Of a DNA stretch of 64,000 bases, positions 7,496 to 18,728 are shown piece after piece. Made by a program: the position numbers and the translations under genes. The notes below the pieces were generated by a model, which saw only the letters and a program-made list of their open reading frames with translations, was not told where the DNA came from and ran no database searches. Source of the stretch: Sphingomonadaceae bacterium (GTDB taxonomy: Bacteria; Pseudomonadota; Alphaproteobacteria; Sphingomonadales; Sphingomonadaceae); the NCBI GenBank assembly GCA_025056155.1, contig JANWWL010000006.1, positions 248,001 through 312,000 on the forward strand, in the 5' to 3' direction. Within the stretch, counting starts at the first letter, position 1. The number at the start of each line of letters is the position of its first letter.

Positions 7496-9127
7496 ATGAG
7501 GCTGGCCCTCTTCCAGTCGAACCCCGCCATGGGGGACCTGGCCGGCAACGCTGCGGCGATCCTGGCCGCCCGGGCCGAGGCGGCGCGCGCGGCGGCCGAC
7601 CTGCTCGTCACCCCTGAGCTGTCGCTCGTCGGGTATCCGCCCGAGGATCTGGTGCTGAAGCCCGCCTTCGTGGCCGCGGCGCGCCGCGAACTGGGGCGGC
7701 TGGCCGCCGCCACGGCCGACGGCGGCCCGGCCCTGCTGGTGGGCTTGCCCTGGGCGGACGGCGCCCTCCACAACGCCATGGCCCTCCTCGATGGCGGAGG
7801 CCTGCAGGCGGTTCGCTTCAAGCACGACCTGCCCAACTACGGCGTGTTCGACGAAAAGCGCGTGTTCACGCCCGGCCCCTTGCCCGAGCCGGTCGACATC
7901 CGGGGCGTGCCCCTGGGCGTGCCCATCTGCGAGGACATGTGGACCGCACCCGTGGCCCGGCATCTGGCCATGCGGGGGGCCAAGGCGCTGGTGGTGCCCA
8001 ACGGCAGCCCGTTCGAGATCGGGAAGGCTGGCCGCCGGCTGGAGCTCGCCCGCGCCCGGGTGGCCGAAACGGGCCTGCCCCTCGTCTACCTGAACCGCAC
8101 GGGCGGACAGGACGAGCTGGTGTTCGACGGTGCGAGCTTCGCGGTGAACCCCGACGGCGACCTGGCCGCACGCCTGCCCGCCTGGGACGAGACGGTCGTG
8201 ACGCTCGAGTTCGGGGACGGCCGCATCGCCCCCGGCCCCATGGCCCCCGCCGAGGACGAGGCCGAGGAGGTCTGGCACGCTATGATCGTGGCACTGCGCG
8301 ACTATGTCGAGCGCAATGGGTTTCCGGGCGTGGTGCTGGGGCTTTCCGGCGGGATCGACAGCGCGGTGTCGGCCGCCGTCGCGGTCGACGCGTTGGGGGC
8401 GGAGCGGGTGTGGTGCCTGATGCTGCCCAGCCGGTTCACGAGCGCCGAAAGCCTCGAAGACGCCCGGGCAACCGCCCGCCTCTTGGGCTGCCGTCTGGAC
8501 GAGGTGGGGATCGAACCGGCGGTCCGCGCCTTCGAGGGCATGCTGGCCCCGCTGTTCGGCAATGCCCCGCGCGATGCGACCGAGGAGAACCTCCAGTCGC
8601 GCCTCAGGATGGCGGTGCTGATGGCAGTGTCGAACAAGTTTGGCCACATGCTCTTGACCACGGGGAACAAGAGCGAGCTGTCGGTCGGCTACGCCACGAT
8701 CTACGGCGACATGGCGGGTGGCTACAACGTTCTGAAAGACGCCTACAAGACGACCGTGGTGCGCCTGGCCCGGTTCCGGAACGGTCGTCGCCCGCGCCTG
8801 GCGCGGGGACCGCAGGGCCCCGTGATGCCGGAGCGGGTGATCGTGAAGCCGCCCACGGCCGAACTGCGCGAGAACCAGCGAGACGAGGATTCCCTTCCCC
8901 CCTACGCGGTGCTCGATCCCATCCTGCATGGCCTGGTGGAGGAAGAGCGCTCGGCCGCCGAGCTCGTGGCCCGCGGGGCCGACCCCGTGACCGTGGGCCG
9001 CATCGAGCGCCTGTTGTACGTGGCCGAATACAAGCGCCGGCAGGCCCCACCCGGGGTCAAGATCGGGCCGCGAAACTTCGGGCGCGACCGGCGCTATCCC
9101 ATCACCAACGCGTTCCGCACCGGTTGA
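7496..9127 (+). CDS. nadE: Glutamine-hydrolysing NAD+ synthase
   Basis: A 543-residue two-domain enzyme that amidates deamido-NAD+ to NAD+ with ammonia from glutamine. The N-terminal nitrilase-type glutaminase domain (1 to about 255) has the triad Glu41 (Pro-Glu-Leu-Ser), Lys109 (Phe-Lys-His-Asp-Leu) and Cys145 (Ile-Cys-Glu-Asp). The synthetase domain has the PP-loop Ser-Gly-Gly-Ile-Asp-Ser at 284-289 and the Thr-Gly-Asn-Lys-Ser-Glu motif. The start at 7496 begins directly with the first strand of the nitrilase fold; an upstream in-frame extension reads as antisense of the thiolase leader. It stands alone and is divergent from the thiolase operon. Confidence 0.95.
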   Translation: MRLALFQSNPAMGDLAGNAAAILAARAEAARAAADLLVTPELSLVGYPPEDLVLKPAFVAAARRELGRLAAATADGGPALLVGLPWADGALHNAMALLDGGGLQAVRFKHDLPNYGVFDEKRVFTPGPLPEPVDIRGVPLGVPICEDMWTAPVARHLAMRGAKALVVPNGSPFEIGKAGRRLELARARVAETGLPLVYLNRTGGQDELVFDGASFAVNPDGDLAARLPAWDETVVTLEFGDGRIAPGPMAPAEDEAEEVWHAMIVALRDYVERNGFPGVVLGLSGGIDSAVSAAVAVDALGAERVWCLMLPSRFTSAESLEDARATARLLGCRLDEVGIEPAVRAFEGMLAPLFGNAPRDATEENLQSRLRMAVLMAVSNKFGHMLLTTGNKSELSVGYATIYGDMAGGYNVLKDAYKTTVVRLARFRNGRRPRLARGPQGPVMPERVIVKPPTAELRENQRDEDSLPPYAVLDPILHGLVEEERSAAELVARGADPVTVGRIERLLYVAEYKRRQAPPGVKIGPRNFGRDRRYPITNAFRTG

Positions 9128-9286
9128 GGGCCGCCGCGCGGGGCGACGGGCGCGATGGGTGCCGACCGTTGACCGAGACGAAGCTGTGCCGCCAGTCAAG
9201 CGGTGACCGCCCGGTTTCGACGCACCAAGCCGGCACCCGCCACCACCAGAGCCCGGGCGGCGACCTTCGGCCCCGTGGGCCCCCCG

Positions 9287-10060
9287 TCAGCTGCGGAAGC
9301 TGGGGTCCAGCCGGTCCATCCGGCGCACGAGGGCGGGCCAGGCCAGCATCCGCCCCACCAGCTTCAGCCCTTCGCGGCCCTGTGCGGCCGTCTTCTCGGG
9401 CGTGCCCTGGGGTGGGGCATGAAGGCCGTCGCGCCCGGCGGCCAGCGCAAGGCACTGCGCCTCGCACGCGCGTTCCAGGAAGTACATGCGGATGAAGGCC
9501 TCGCCCACCGTCTCGCCCACGGTCAGCGTGCCATGGTTGCGCAGGATCATGGCGCACTTGTCGCCGAGGTCGGCCACCAGCCGCTCCCGCTCGTCAAGGT
9601 CCACGGCCACGCCCTCATAGTCGTGGTAGGCCACCTCGTCGCGGATCAGCATCGCCGTCTGGGTGAGCGGCATCAGCCCTTCGGCCATGGCCGAGACCGC
9701 CTGCCCATGGGGCGTGTGCAGGTGGATGACGGCCCTCGCGTCCTCGCGCGCCATGTGGATGGCCGAATGGATGGTGAAGCCCGCCGGGTTCGTGAGGTAG
9801 GGCGTGTCCATCACGGGATGGCCGTTCACGTCGATCTTCACGAGGCTGGACGCCGTGATCTCGTCGAACATCAGGTTGTAGGGGTTGATGAGGAAATGGT
9901 GCTCGGGGCCGGGTATCCGCACCGAGAGATGGGTGAAGATCAGATCGTCCCACCCGAAATGGGCGACGAGGCGGTAGGCGCAGGCCAGCTCCACCCGCAG
10001 CTGCCATTCCTCCTCGCTCACGAGCGCGCGCACCTCGAGTGGCTTCAGCTGCGTGGCCAT
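9287..10060 (-). CDS. Class II aldolase/adducin family protein
   Basis: A 257-residue protein of the family that includes fuculose/ribulose phosphate aldolases and adducin head domains. The metal-binding His-Leu-His-Thr-Pro-His-Gly lies near 118-124, with a further Asn-His-Gly near 181-183 and an upstream Thr-His-Leu-Ser for substrate contact. The ATG at 10060 follows a strong GGAGGAAGG site. Many family members of this length in proteobacteria have no assigned reaction, so I do not name a substrate. It overlaps the upstream DUF2256 gene by 16 nt, so the two are probably co-expressed. Confidence 0.85.
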   Translation of the reverse strand: MATQLKPLEVRALVSEEEWQLRVELACAYRLVAHFGWDDLIFTHLSVRIPGPEHHFLINPYNLMFDEITASSLVKIDVNGHPVMDTPYLTNPAGFTIHSAIHMAREDARAVIHLHTPHGQAVSAMAEGLMPLTQTAMLIRDEVAYHDYEGVAVDLDERERLVADLGDKCAMILRNHGTLTVGETVGEAFIRMYFLERACEAQCLALAAGRDGLHAPPQGTPEKTAAQGREGLKLVGRMLAWPALVRRMDRLDPSFRS

Positions 10061-10233
10061 GGGCCTTCCTCCTTCCGCGTGGCGGCGAGCGCCGGCACCC
10101 CGTGCCGGCAGGCGTTGGAACAATAGCGCACGCGCTCCCAGTCGCGCGCCCATTTTCGGCGCCAGGTGAAGGGGCGGCCGCAATGGGCGCAGATTTTCCA
10201 AGGCAGGTGGGCCTTGTGGCGCATGCGCGGCAT
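10045..10233 (-). CDS. DUF2256 small zinc-ribbon-like protein
   Basis: A 62-residue (or 59-residue, if the next ATG at 10224 is used) protein matching the DUF2256 pattern: Lys-Ile-Cys-x-x-Cys-Gly-Arg-Pro-Phe-Thr-Trp-Arg-Arg-Lys-Trp, then Trp-x-x-Val-Arg-Tyr-Cys-Ser-x-x-Cys. The two Cys pairs suggest metal binding. Function is unknown. Its 3' end overlaps the start of the class II aldolase gene and encodes that gene's ribosome binding site. The start is uncertain because neither ATG has a clear Shine-Dalgarno site. Confidence 0.8.
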   Translation of the reverse strand: MPRMRHKAHLPWKICAHCGRPFTWRRKWARDWERVRYCSNACRHGVPALAATRKEEGPWPRS

Positions 10234-10250
10234 GAGGAATCCATAGGCGA

Positions 10251-10268
10251 CTGTCGCGAAGCTGCAAC
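10251..10268 (+). promoter_or_regulatory. Weak PHO-box-like sequence before phoD
   Basis: CTGTCGC, a 4-nt gap, then CTGCAAC, 23 nt upstream of the phoD ATG. The first half matches the PhoB consensus CTGTCAT at 5 of 7 positions and the second at 4 of 7. The spacing is right, but the match is poor; it is listed only because phoD is a classical Pho-regulon gene. Confidence 0.2.
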
Positions 10269-10290
10269 CCTTCGCCGCCACAGGAGCGCC

Positions 10291-11919
10291 ATGGTCGATC
10301 CGTTCCTGCTGTCGCGCCGGCGCGCGCTCGCCCTGGGGGCGGCCGGCCTACTGGCCCCGCCCCGCCTCCTCGCCCAGCCGGCCACGGGCTTCACCCATGG
10401 CGTGGCCTCGGGCGAGCCGGGCGCCCGGCAGATGCTGTTCTGGACACGCTTCGTCGGCGCCGGCGACCGGCCGGTGCCCTTGCGCCTGGAGCTCTTCACC
10501 TCTCCGCGGATGACCCGCGCCGTAGCACGCGCCGAGGCCTTGGCCGCGCCCGAGACGGACTGGTGCGCCAAGGTCACGGTCGGTGGGCTGTCTCCGGGAA
10601 CCACCTATTACTACCGGTTCACTGGGCCCGACCGGCAGCGGTCGATCCTGGGGCGCACGCGCACGCTGCCCGAGGACGACGTGCGGCAGTTCCGCCTGGC
10701 CCTCTTTTCGTGCTCGAACCTTCCTTACGGCTGGTTCAACGCCTACGGCGCCACGGTCGCGGCCGACGACGTCGACCTGTTCGTCCACGTGGGCGATTAT
10801 CTCTACGAGTACGAGCGGGGCCGCTATCCTCCCCCCGCCGAGGCGGTACCGGGCCGCGTGATCGAGCCTGAGGGCGAGCTCGTGCGCCTGGCCGACTACC
10901 GGGCGCGCTATGCGAGCTATCGCCTGGATCCCGACCTGCAGGCGCTGCACGCCCGCTTCCCCGCGATCCTGGCGTGGGACGACCACGAAAGCGCCAACGA
11001 CGCCTGGACGGGCGGGGCCGAGAATCACCAACCCGACCGCGAAGGGCCCTGGGCCGAGCGCCTGGCGGTGGCCCGGCGCGTGCACCGCGAATGGATGCCG
11101 GTGTCGGATGCGCCTTATGCGCGCTATCGGGTGGGGCGGCTTCTCGCCCTGCACCGTCTCGACACCCGGGTCGAGGGGCGCGACCGGCAGCTCGACCTGG
11201 CGTCCTTCGTGCAGAGCGCAGGTGGCGAGCTGCGCCAGGCGTTGCTGCGATTCCGCGACGAGGAATGGATGCGGGGCAGCCGCCAGCTCCTCGGCCTGGC
11301 CCAGGAGAAGTGGCTGTTCCAGGCGCTGGATCAGGGCCGGGCAGAGGGCGTGCGCTGGCAGGTTCTGGCCCAGCAGGTGCTGATGGGTCAGCTCAAGGCC
11401 CCCAGCGAGCCATCGGCCCTGCCCCTTCAGGGCGTGCGGCCCGAGCTGCAGGGCTTCCTCAAGCTGGCCGCGGCCGCCGCCGCCGTGGGCCTGCCGCTCA
11501 ACATGGATGCCTGGGACGGCTATCCGGCCGCGCGCGCCCGGCTGCTTTCGATGGCGCAACGCGCGGGAGCCAACCTGGTGGTGCTCTCGGGCGATTCGCA
11601 CAACGCCTGGGCCTTCGAGCTCGCGAACGACGGCCGGCCCGCCGGAGTCGAGTTCGGCGGCCCCTCCGTCTCGTCCCCCGGCTTCGAAAGCGAGCTGCCG
11701 CTGCCCCCGCCCGACGTGGCCCGGGCCCTGGTGGCGGCCAATCCCCAGCTCAAGTGGTGCGAGACTTCGCGGCGCGGCTATGTCCACGTGACCTTCACGC
11801 CCGAGGCCGCCGTGGCCGAATACCGCTTCACGGGGCCGACCGGCGTGCGCAGCCCCCGGCTGGCGATGGTGCAGCGCGCCACCGTGCGGCCCGGCACCCT
11901 TCGGCTCGAGCTCGCCTGA
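10291..11919 (+). CDS. phoD: PhoD-like alkaline phosphatase/phosphodiesterase (Tat substrate)
   Basis: A 542-residue exported phosphatase of the PhoD family (calcium/iron enzymes that release phosphate from mono- and diesters). The start at 10291 has an AGGAG site and gives a twin-arginine leader, Ser-Arg-Arg-Arg-Ala-Leu-Ala-Leu, with cleavage plausible near residues 28-32. A fibronectin-like N-domain (to about 125) is followed by the metallophosphatase core: Ser-Cys-Ser-Asn, Val-Gly-Asp-Tyr-Leu-Tyr-Glu-Tyr, Trp-Asp-Asp-His-Glu and Ser-Gly-Asp-Ser-His-Asn-Ala-Trp. It is divergent from the DUF2256/aldolase genes. It fits with other phosphate-starvation genes in this window. Confidence 0.88.
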   Translation: MVDPFLLSRRRALALGAAGLLAPPRLLAQPATGFTHGVASGEPGARQMLFWTRFVGAGDRPVPLRLELFTSPRMTRAVARAEALAAPETDWCAKVTVGGLSPGTTYYYRFTGPDRQRSILGRTRTLPEDDVRQFRLALFSCSNLPYGWFNAYGATVAADDVDLFVHVGDYLYEYERGRYPPPAEAVPGRVIEPEGELVRLADYRARYASYRLDPDLQALHARFPAILAWDDHESANDAWTGGAENHQPDREGPWAERLAVARRVHREWMPVSDAPYARYRVGRLLALHRLDTRVEGRDRQLDLASFVQSAGGELRQALLRFRDEEWMRGSRQLLGLAQEKWLFQALDQGRAEGVRWQVLAQQVLMGQLKAPSEPSALPLQGVRPELQGFLKLAAAAAAVGLPLNMDAWDGYPAARARLLSMAQRAGANLVVLSGDSHNAWAFELANDGRPAGVEFGGPSVSSPGFESELPLPPPDVARALVAANPQLKWCETSRRGYVHVTFTPEAAVAEYRFTGPTGVRSPRLAMVQRATVRPGTLRLELA

Positions 11920-11958
11920 GGCTTTTCCCCCCGGGCGGCAGGCCCTAGCGCGGGGGTC

Positions 11959-13275
<1,317 letters not shown>

Positions 13276-13599
13276 TGCGAAGCGGCGGCCACGGGGCTGC
13301 GGCGCGGCCGGACCCGGCATGCGCGGTGGCGGCCGGCGCGCCCCTTGCGGCGGCCGTGGCTCTGGGGGGCGGGACGTCATGCTCGCTCGCAGGACCGACC
13401 GGCGCCGGACCGGCCGCCCCGCCCTCGATGGGCCGGACGCCCTGGCCCATCGCGTCGACGGGCTCCCGGCTCGGGGCCCGAACCGCGCCTTGCGGTTTCG
13501 CGTGCTCGCGGCCGTGGATTGGGTTCCCGCGGCCGCGGACTCCGCGCCACCGCCCTGGGGCTAACCGCCAGGCCGCAAAGGCGTGGGGCAGCCGTGGCT
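13276..13599. other. Convergent intergenic spacer of 324 bp
   Basis: GC-rich spacer between the converging purB and GGDEF genes. Short open frames occur on both strands but have no codon pattern, start context or motif to support them. I see no T-tract terminator or clear repeat. Confidence 0.5.
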
Positions 13600-14694
13600 T
13601 CAGGCGGCGAGCGAGCCCGCGGGCCGTTCGGGCACCACGCGGTCGCGGCCGCCGCGTTTGGCGGAATCGAGGGCGGCCTCGGCGCGGTCGAGCAGACGGT
13701 CCTCGTCGTCACCGTCCCGCAGGCCCGCCACCCCGGCCGAGAAGGCGATGCGGCCCAGCCGTTCGCCGTCGGTCGCGCGGCGGACCACCTGGCGGGCGAG
13801 GGCGGCCCGGATGGCCTCCACTCCGGCCGTGGCCGCCGAGACCGACAGGCCGGGCAGGACGAGCACGAACTCCTCCCCGCCCACCCGGCCGGCGCGGGCG
13901 CCCGGCCGGCTCTTCAGGCACTGGGTGAAGAATCCGCCCACGTAGCGCAACACTTCATCGCCGATGTCGTGCCCCCAGCGTTCGTTGAAGGTCCGAAACC
14001 GGTCGAGGTCGACGAGCGCCACCGAGAGGGGACCGGCCGTGCGCCGCGCATCGTCGATGGCCTGGCGCAGGGAGTCGAGCAGGCCCCGCCGGTTGAGGAG
14101 GCCGGTGAGCGGGTCGGTGCGGGCGGCGCGTTCCGCGCTTTCCAGCCGTTCGAGGAGGGTGGCGGTTTCCAGCCGGACTCGCGCGATGTCGGCCTCGAGG
14201 CGGCGGTTGGCGGCCAGCATGCGGGCGTTGGCCCGGCGCAGGCGGTCGATCGTGGCGGCCACGGCGGCCGCGGAGAGGGCCGCGCTCCCCAGCCGGCGGT
14301 CTTCCTCCATCAGCAAGCGGTCATGCGCCTCGATCTCGGCGCGCGCGACGTCGACCGAGTCAGCCAGCCGGCCCGAGGCGGTGCGCGCCGAGGTCATGAT
14401 GGACAGGAGCTCGGAGGCGGTGATGTCGCCCAGATGGGTGCGCCGCAGCTCGAGCAGGCGCTCGAAGCGGAGGCCGCCGTCGGCCATCGCCTGTCCGATC
14501 GCCCGGCTGAGCGCCGGATCGGCGCCCGTCAGGTGCAGCCAGAAGACCTCGTAGGCGGCGGGCTCGGGCCGCAGACCCGTCGCCACGAACAGGTGGCGGG
14601 CCGTATCGTAGACGGCGAGGTCGGGATGACCCAGACCCGAGGCGTCCGCAGCCGGCGCCGGCCCGTCCTTCGCCACCCGCCACGCCTCGTGCAT
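13600..14694 (-). CDS. GGDEF-domain protein (probable diguanylate cyclase)
   Basis: A 364-residue protein with a C-terminal GGDEF domain (about 190-355), predicted to make cyclic-di-GMP from two GTP. The active-site loop is Gly-Gly-Glu-Glu-Phe, preceded by [10 protein letters not shown] at the domain start. The product-inhibition I-site (RxxD nine residues before the loop) reads Arg-Pro-Gly-Ala here, so the Asp is missing. The N-terminal about 185 residues form a helical, coiled-coil-rich region I cannot assign; no membrane helix is seen, so a cytoplasmic sensor is likely. It is transcribed divergently from acnA. Confidence 0.88.
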   Translation of the reverse strand: MHEAWRVAKDGPAPAADASGLGHPDLAVYDTARHLFVATGLRPEPAAYEVFWLHLTGADPALSRAIGQAMADGGLRFERLLELRRTHLGDITASELLSIMTSARTASGRLADSVDVARAEIEAHDRLLMEEDRRLGSAALSAAAVAATIDRLRRANARMLAANRRLEADIARVRLETATLLERLESAERAARTDPLTGLLNRRGLLDSLRQAIDDARRTAGPLSVALVDLDRFRTFNERWGHDIGDEVLRYVGGFFTQCLKSRPGARAGRVGGEEFVLVLPGLSVSAATAGVEAIRAALARQVVRRATDGERLGRIAFSAGVAGLRDGDDEDRLLDRAEAALDSAKRGGRDRVVPERPAGSLAA

Positions 14695-14819
14695 CGACCC
14701 TGCTCCTGCCCCCCGACCCGTTGACGGCGCATGGCACGCCTCGGTTTAGGCGGGTTGATGCGCGGCGGCGCGAGGGCCTAAGGCGCAGGGCCCGAGATCC
14801 CCAAGGACGAGGCCCGAGG

Positions 14820-17498
14820 ATGCCCGGACGCGACACGCTTCAGGTCCGCTCGACCCTCACGGTCGAGGGCCGGCCCTATATGATCTACAGTCTCGAGCGC
14901 GCGTCGGCCGCCCTGGGCGACCTGTCGCGTCTGCCCTTCTCGATGAAGGTGCTGCTCGAGAACCTGCTGCGCGGCGAGGACGGAACCACCGTGACGGTGG
15001 ATGACCTGCGCGCGGTGGGGGCGTGGCTCGAGACGCGGACGTCCGAGCGCGAGATCCAGTTCCGGCCGGCGCGCGTGCTGATGCAGGACTTCACGGGCGT
15101 CCCGGCGGTGGTGGACCTGGCCGCCATGCGCGACGCGCTGCAGGCGCTCGGGGGCGATCCGCAGCGGGTCAACCCGCTCGTCCCCGTGGATCTCGTGATC
15201 GACCATTCCGTGATGGTGGACGCGTTCGGCACGCCGTCGGCCTTCGCAGAGAACGTGCGGCTGGAATATGCCCGCAACGCCGAGCGCTATGCCTTCCTGC
15301 GCTGGGGCCAGTCGGCGTTTCGCAACTTCCGCGTGGTGCCGCCGGGCACGGGCATCTGCCACCAGGTGAACCTGGAGTATCTGGCCCAGGTGGTCTGGAC
15401 GGGCGAAGAGGCGCCGGGAGAGGTGGTGGCCTATCCCGACACGCTGGTCGGGACCGACAGCCACACCACCATGATCAATGGTCTTGGCGTGCTGGGATGG
15501 GGGGTGGGAGGCATCGAGGCCGAGGCGGCGATGCTGGGCCAGCCGGTCTCGATGCTGCTGCCCGAAGTGGTGGGCTTCCGCCTGGAAGGCCGCCTGCGCG
15601 AGGGGGTGACGGCCACCGACCTCGTGCTGACGGCGACCGAGATGCTGCGCAAGAAGGGGGTGGTGGGCCGGTTCGTGGAGTTCACGGGCCCCGGTCTGGC
15701 GGCGCTCAGCCTGGCCGACCGCGCGACCATCGCCAACATGGCCCCCGAATACGGGGCCACGTGCGGCTTCTTCCCCGTCGACGAGGTGACGCTCGACTAC
15801 CTACGCCTGACCGGACGCGATCCGCATCGCGTCGCGCTCGTCGAGGCCTATGCCAAGGCCCAGGGGCTATGGCGGGATGCCGACACCCCCGACCCCCTCT
15901 TCACCGACACGCTGGTGCTGGACCTGGGGGAGGTGGAACCTTCGCTGGCGGGGCCGCGCCGCCCGCAGGACCGGGTGGCGCTGAGCGAGGTCGACGATCG
16001 CTTCCGGGCCGAGCTTGCGGGCACCTACGGGAAGGCGGGCGAGGAATCCCGGCGGGTGGCCGTTCCCGGCACCAACTTCGACCTGGGCCATGGCGACGTG
16101 GTGATCGCGGCCATCACCTCGTGCACCAACACCTCGAACCCGGACGTGCTGGTGGCGGCGGGCCTGGTGGCCCGCAAGGCCCGGGCCCGCGGCTTGAAGC
16201 CCCGGCCTTGGGTCAAGACCAGCTTCGCACCCGGAAGCCAGGTGGTGTCGGACTATCTTGAGAAGGCCGGATTGATGGCCGACCTAGAGGCCCTTGGCTT
16301 CCACCTGGTGGGCTATGGCTGCACCACGTGCATCGGCAACTCGGGGCCCCTGCCGACACCCGTGTCGGAGGCCATCCAGCGTCACGACCTGGTGGCCGTC
16401 TCGGTCCTGTCGGGCAACCGCAACTTCGAGGGCCGCGTCAGCCCGGACGTGAAGGCCAATTTCCTCGCCTCGCCCCCGCTCGTGGTGGCCTACGCGCTCA
16501 AGGGCGACGTGCGAACCGACATGGTCGACACGCCGCTCGGCCGGGGGGCGGACGGAGCGGATGTGTATCTCAAGGACGTCTGGCCCTCGACCGCCGAGGT
16601 CCGCGGCATCGTGGAATCGGCCATTTCGCCCGACATGTTCCGCACGCGCTATGCCGAAGTCTTCGCGGGCGACGCCCACTGGCGGGCCATCCCCGTGACC
16701 GGCGGGGAAACCTATGCGTGGGATCCGGGCTCGACCTACGTGCGGAAGCCGCCCTATTTCGAAGGCTTGACGCTCACGCCGCCGCCGGTGGCCGACGTGG
16801 TCGAGGCCTGCGCGCTGGCCGTGCTGGGCGATTCCATCACCACCGACCACATCTCGCCCGCCGGGTCCATCAAGGCGGATTCGCCCGCCGGGCGCTGGCT
16901 GCTGGAACGGCAGGTGCCCAAGGCCGAGTTCAACAGCTACGGCTCGCGCCGTGGCAACCACGAAGTGATGATGCGGGGCACTTTCGCCAACATCCGCATC
17001 CGCAACCGGCTGGCCCCCGGTACCGAGGGTGGTGTGACCACGCACCTGCCCTCGGGCGAGGTGATGAGCATCTACGATGCGGCCATGCGGTATCGCGACG
17101 AGGGCGTGCCGCTCGTCATCCTGGCCGGGCGCGAATATGGCACCGGCTCGAGCCGCGACTGGGCGGCCAAGGGCACGCGCCTCTTGGGCGTGCGGGCGGT
17201 GATCGCAGAGAGCTTCGAGCGCATCCACCGGTCGAACCTGGTGGGCATGGGCGTGCTGCCGCTCGAGTTCCAGGCGGGTGAAGGGGTGGCGGAGCTCGGT
17301 CTGACGGGCCGGGAGCGGTTCACGATCGAGGGCCTGGCCGCGCTCGAACCGCGGCAGGACGTGGTGGTGCGCTTCACCCGCGAGGACGGCACGACGGGCC
17401 AGTTCGTGGCCCGCTGCCGGATCGATACCGGCAACGAGCTCGACTATTTCCGCCACGGCGGCATCCTGCCCTTCGTGCTGCGGCGCCTGGCGGCCTGA
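14820..17498 (+). CDS. acnA: Aconitate hydratase A
   Basis: An 892-residue aconitase of the AcnA/IRP type that interconverts citrate and isocitrate in the TCA cycle. The [4Fe-4S] ligands are Cys435 (Ser-Cys-Thr-Asn-Thr-Ser), Cys501 and Cys504 (Gly-Cys-Thr-Thr-Cys-Ile-Gly-Asn). The C-terminal swivel domain has Tyr-Gly-Ser-Arg-Arg-Gly-Asn-His and Gly-Ser-Ser-Arg-Asp-Trp-Ala. The start at 14820 gives the standard AcnA N-terminus (Thr-Leu-x-Val, then Tyr-x-Ile-Tyr-Ser-Leu). It is monocistronic by position. Confidence 0.97.
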   Translation: MPGRDTLQVRSTLTVEGRPYMIYSLERASAALGDLSRLPFSMKVLLENLLRGEDGTTVTVDDLRAVGAWLETRTSEREIQFRPARVLMQDFTGVPAVVDLAAMRDALQALGGDPQRVNPLVPVDLVIDHSVMVDAFGTPSAFAENVRLEYARNAERYAFLRWGQSAFRNFRVVPPGTGICHQVNLEYLAQVVWTGEEAPGEVVAYPDTLVGTDSHTTMINGLGVLGWGVGGIEAEAAMLGQPVSMLLPEVVGFRLEGRLREGVTATDLVLTATEMLRKKGVVGRFVEFTGPGLAALSLADRATIANMAPEYGATCGFFPVDEVTLDYLRLTGRDPHRVALVEAYAKAQGLWRDADTPDPLFTDTLVLDLGEVEPSLAGPRRPQDRVALSEVDDRFRAELAGTYGKAGEESRRVAVPGTNFDLGHGDVVIAAITSCTNTSNPDVLVAAGLVARKARARGLKPRPWVKTSFAPGSQVVSDYLEKAGLMADLEALGFHLVGYGCTTCIGNSGPLPTPVSEAIQRHDLVAVSVLSGNRNFEGRVSPDVKANFLASPPLVVAYALKGDVRTDMVDTPLGRGADGADVYLKDVWPSTAEVRGIVESAISPDMFRTRYAEVFAGDAHWRAIPVTGGETYAWDPGSTYVRKPPYFEGLTLTPPPVADVVEACALAVLGDSITTDHISPAGSIKADSPAGRWLLERQVPKAEFNSYGSRRGNHEVMMRGTFANIRIRNRLAPGTEGGVTTHLPSGEVMSIYDAAMRYRDEGVPLVILAGREYGTGSSRDWAAKGTRLLGVRAVIAESFERIHRSNLVGMGVLPLEFQAGEGVAELGLTGRERFTIEGLAALEPRQDVVVRFTREDGTTGQFVARCRIDTGNELDYFRHGGILPFVLRRLAA

Positions 17499-17506
17499 AC
17501 GGCCGG

Positions 17507-18655
17507 TCAGGCGTCGATCAGGGTGTCGAGCGTGGCGTGGAAGCGGGCGATGCCGCCTTCGAGGCCGCCCAGCACGACCTCGGGCACCGCGCCCGATGCC
17601 AGCCCGCGATGCACGGCCTCGGCCGCCCGGAAGTCCTCCTCGGCGAACACGCGACCGTCGAGCAGGGCCCAGCTCTTGGCCCAGTGCGCCTCCTCCTCGG
17701 GCGTGGCGGGCGGGGCCGGGATCAGCATGAAGTCCTCAACCCAGGTCCGGTCGACGGCCTGGGGCATGATGGTCATGAGGTTCACGTAGTCGGGGCTCGC
17801 CACCAGCACCGTGGCCGGCAGCAGCTGGTAGGCGAAGGTCACGACCCGCCGCAGGGCGCTCCAATCCGTCAGGTCCACCCCGTCGAGGCCGCCCACCCGC
17901 ACGACGGCCGAACGGCCATGGGGACCGATGAGATCACCGGCGGTCACCCCGTCCTCGAAGAATCGGGCGATCGAGCCCGCATGCAGCCGCTGGACGTGAT
18001 AGCTTTCGAGGAAGGCGTCCATCACCAGCTTCCAGTTGGCGCGCACTTCGTGGGTGCGCCGTGCCCAGAGGTGAAGGGTGGGAAGCCCAAGGGCGTCGAA
18101 GTCCTGCGCCAGCGGCCCTGCGACGAGCGTGAAATCGGCCGGGGCGAACGGGGCGGCCCACACGAGCCCCCCCGCCTCGACGTGCGGCACCGGCACGAGC
18201 CCCAGCGTGGCCGGATCAAGGGCGGGGAAGGTCTCGGCCCGGGGGACAGTCTTGAGCGCCCCGTCGAGCCCATAGGCCCAGGCATGGTAGGGACAGACGA
18301 TCGCGGGCAGTCGCACGGGCTGGGGCGCATCCAGAAGGCGCGTGCCCCGATGCCGGCAAGCGTTCACGAAAATGCGCAACCGCCCCTGCCGATCGCGGGC
18401 CAGCAGCAACGGCGTGCCGAAGCCGTCGTGTGTCAGCACTGACCCAGGCTCGGGCAGCATGGCCGAAGGCCCCAGACACAGCGGCATCCGGTGGAACAGG
18501 CGATTCCGCTCGCGCGCGAACCGGTCGGGGCTCAGGTAACGCACGGCGTCCAGCCGGTGCACCTCCCACGAGGGTGCGGGCCGTGCGGGGTCGCGGCAGC
18601 GCTCGGCCAAGGCGATCTGGCCGGGCGTGGGCAGCGGCGCGGCCGGCGCGTTCAT
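17507..18655 (-). CDS. Rieske non-heme iron aromatic-ring-hydroxylating oxygenase, large subunit type
   Basis: A 382-residue oxygenase alpha-subunit-like protein. The Rieske [2Fe-2S] ligands are Cys-Arg-His in Asn-Ala-Cys-Arg-His-Arg-Gly and Cys-Pro-Tyr-His in Ile-Val-Cys-Pro-Tyr-His-Ala-Trp. The mononuclear iron motif is Glu-Ser-Tyr-His-Val-x-x-x-His, with the bridging Asp three residues before the Glu. A reductase or ferredoxin partner is not adjacent, so electrons must come from elsewhere. Substrate is unknown; carnitine/choline-type and aromatic-type members share these motifs. The ATG at 18655 lies 7 nt from a 17-nt palindrome, a likely operator. Confidence 0.85.
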   Translation of the reverse strand: MNAPAAPLPTPGQIALAERCRDPARPAPSWEVHRLDAVRYLSPDRFARERNRLFHRMPLCLGPSAMLPEPGSVLTHDGFGTPLLLARDRQGRLRIFVNACRHRGTRLLDAPQPVRLPAIVCPYHAWAYGLDGALKTVPRAETFPALDPATLGLVPVPHVEAGGLVWAAPFAPADFTLVAGPLAQDFDALGLPTLHLWARRTHEVRANWKLVMDAFLESYHVQRLHAGSIARFFEDGVTAGDLIGPHGRSAVVRVGGLDGVDLTDWSALRRVVTFAYQLLPATVLVASPDYVNLMTIMPQAVDRTWVEDFMLIPAPPATPEEEAHWAKSWALLDGRVFAEEDFRAAEAVHRGLASGAVPEVVLGGLEGGIARFHATLDTLIDA

Positions 18656-18661
18656 GGGGCG

Positions 18662-18678
18662 CTTCTCGTACCGAGAAG
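18662..18678. promoter_or_regulatory. Perfect inverted repeat, candidate operator
   Basis: CTTCTCG, a 3-nt centre TAC, then CGAGAAG: a perfect 7-bp dyad in the 73-bp gap between the divergent Rieske oxygenase and AmpG-like genes. It is placed where a dimeric regulator would block expression of the oxygenase gene and perhaps both genes. No regulator gene is adjacent. Confidence 0.45.
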
Positions 18679-18728
18679 TGCCGCTTGCCAAGCTTCCCTT
18701 TTCGCCAAGGAACCCTAAGGCACTGCGG

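Noticed and set aside
13319-13564. 81-codon plus-strand frame after purB
   Set aside because: Arg/Pro-rich with no ribosome binding site or family features; best left as intergenic.
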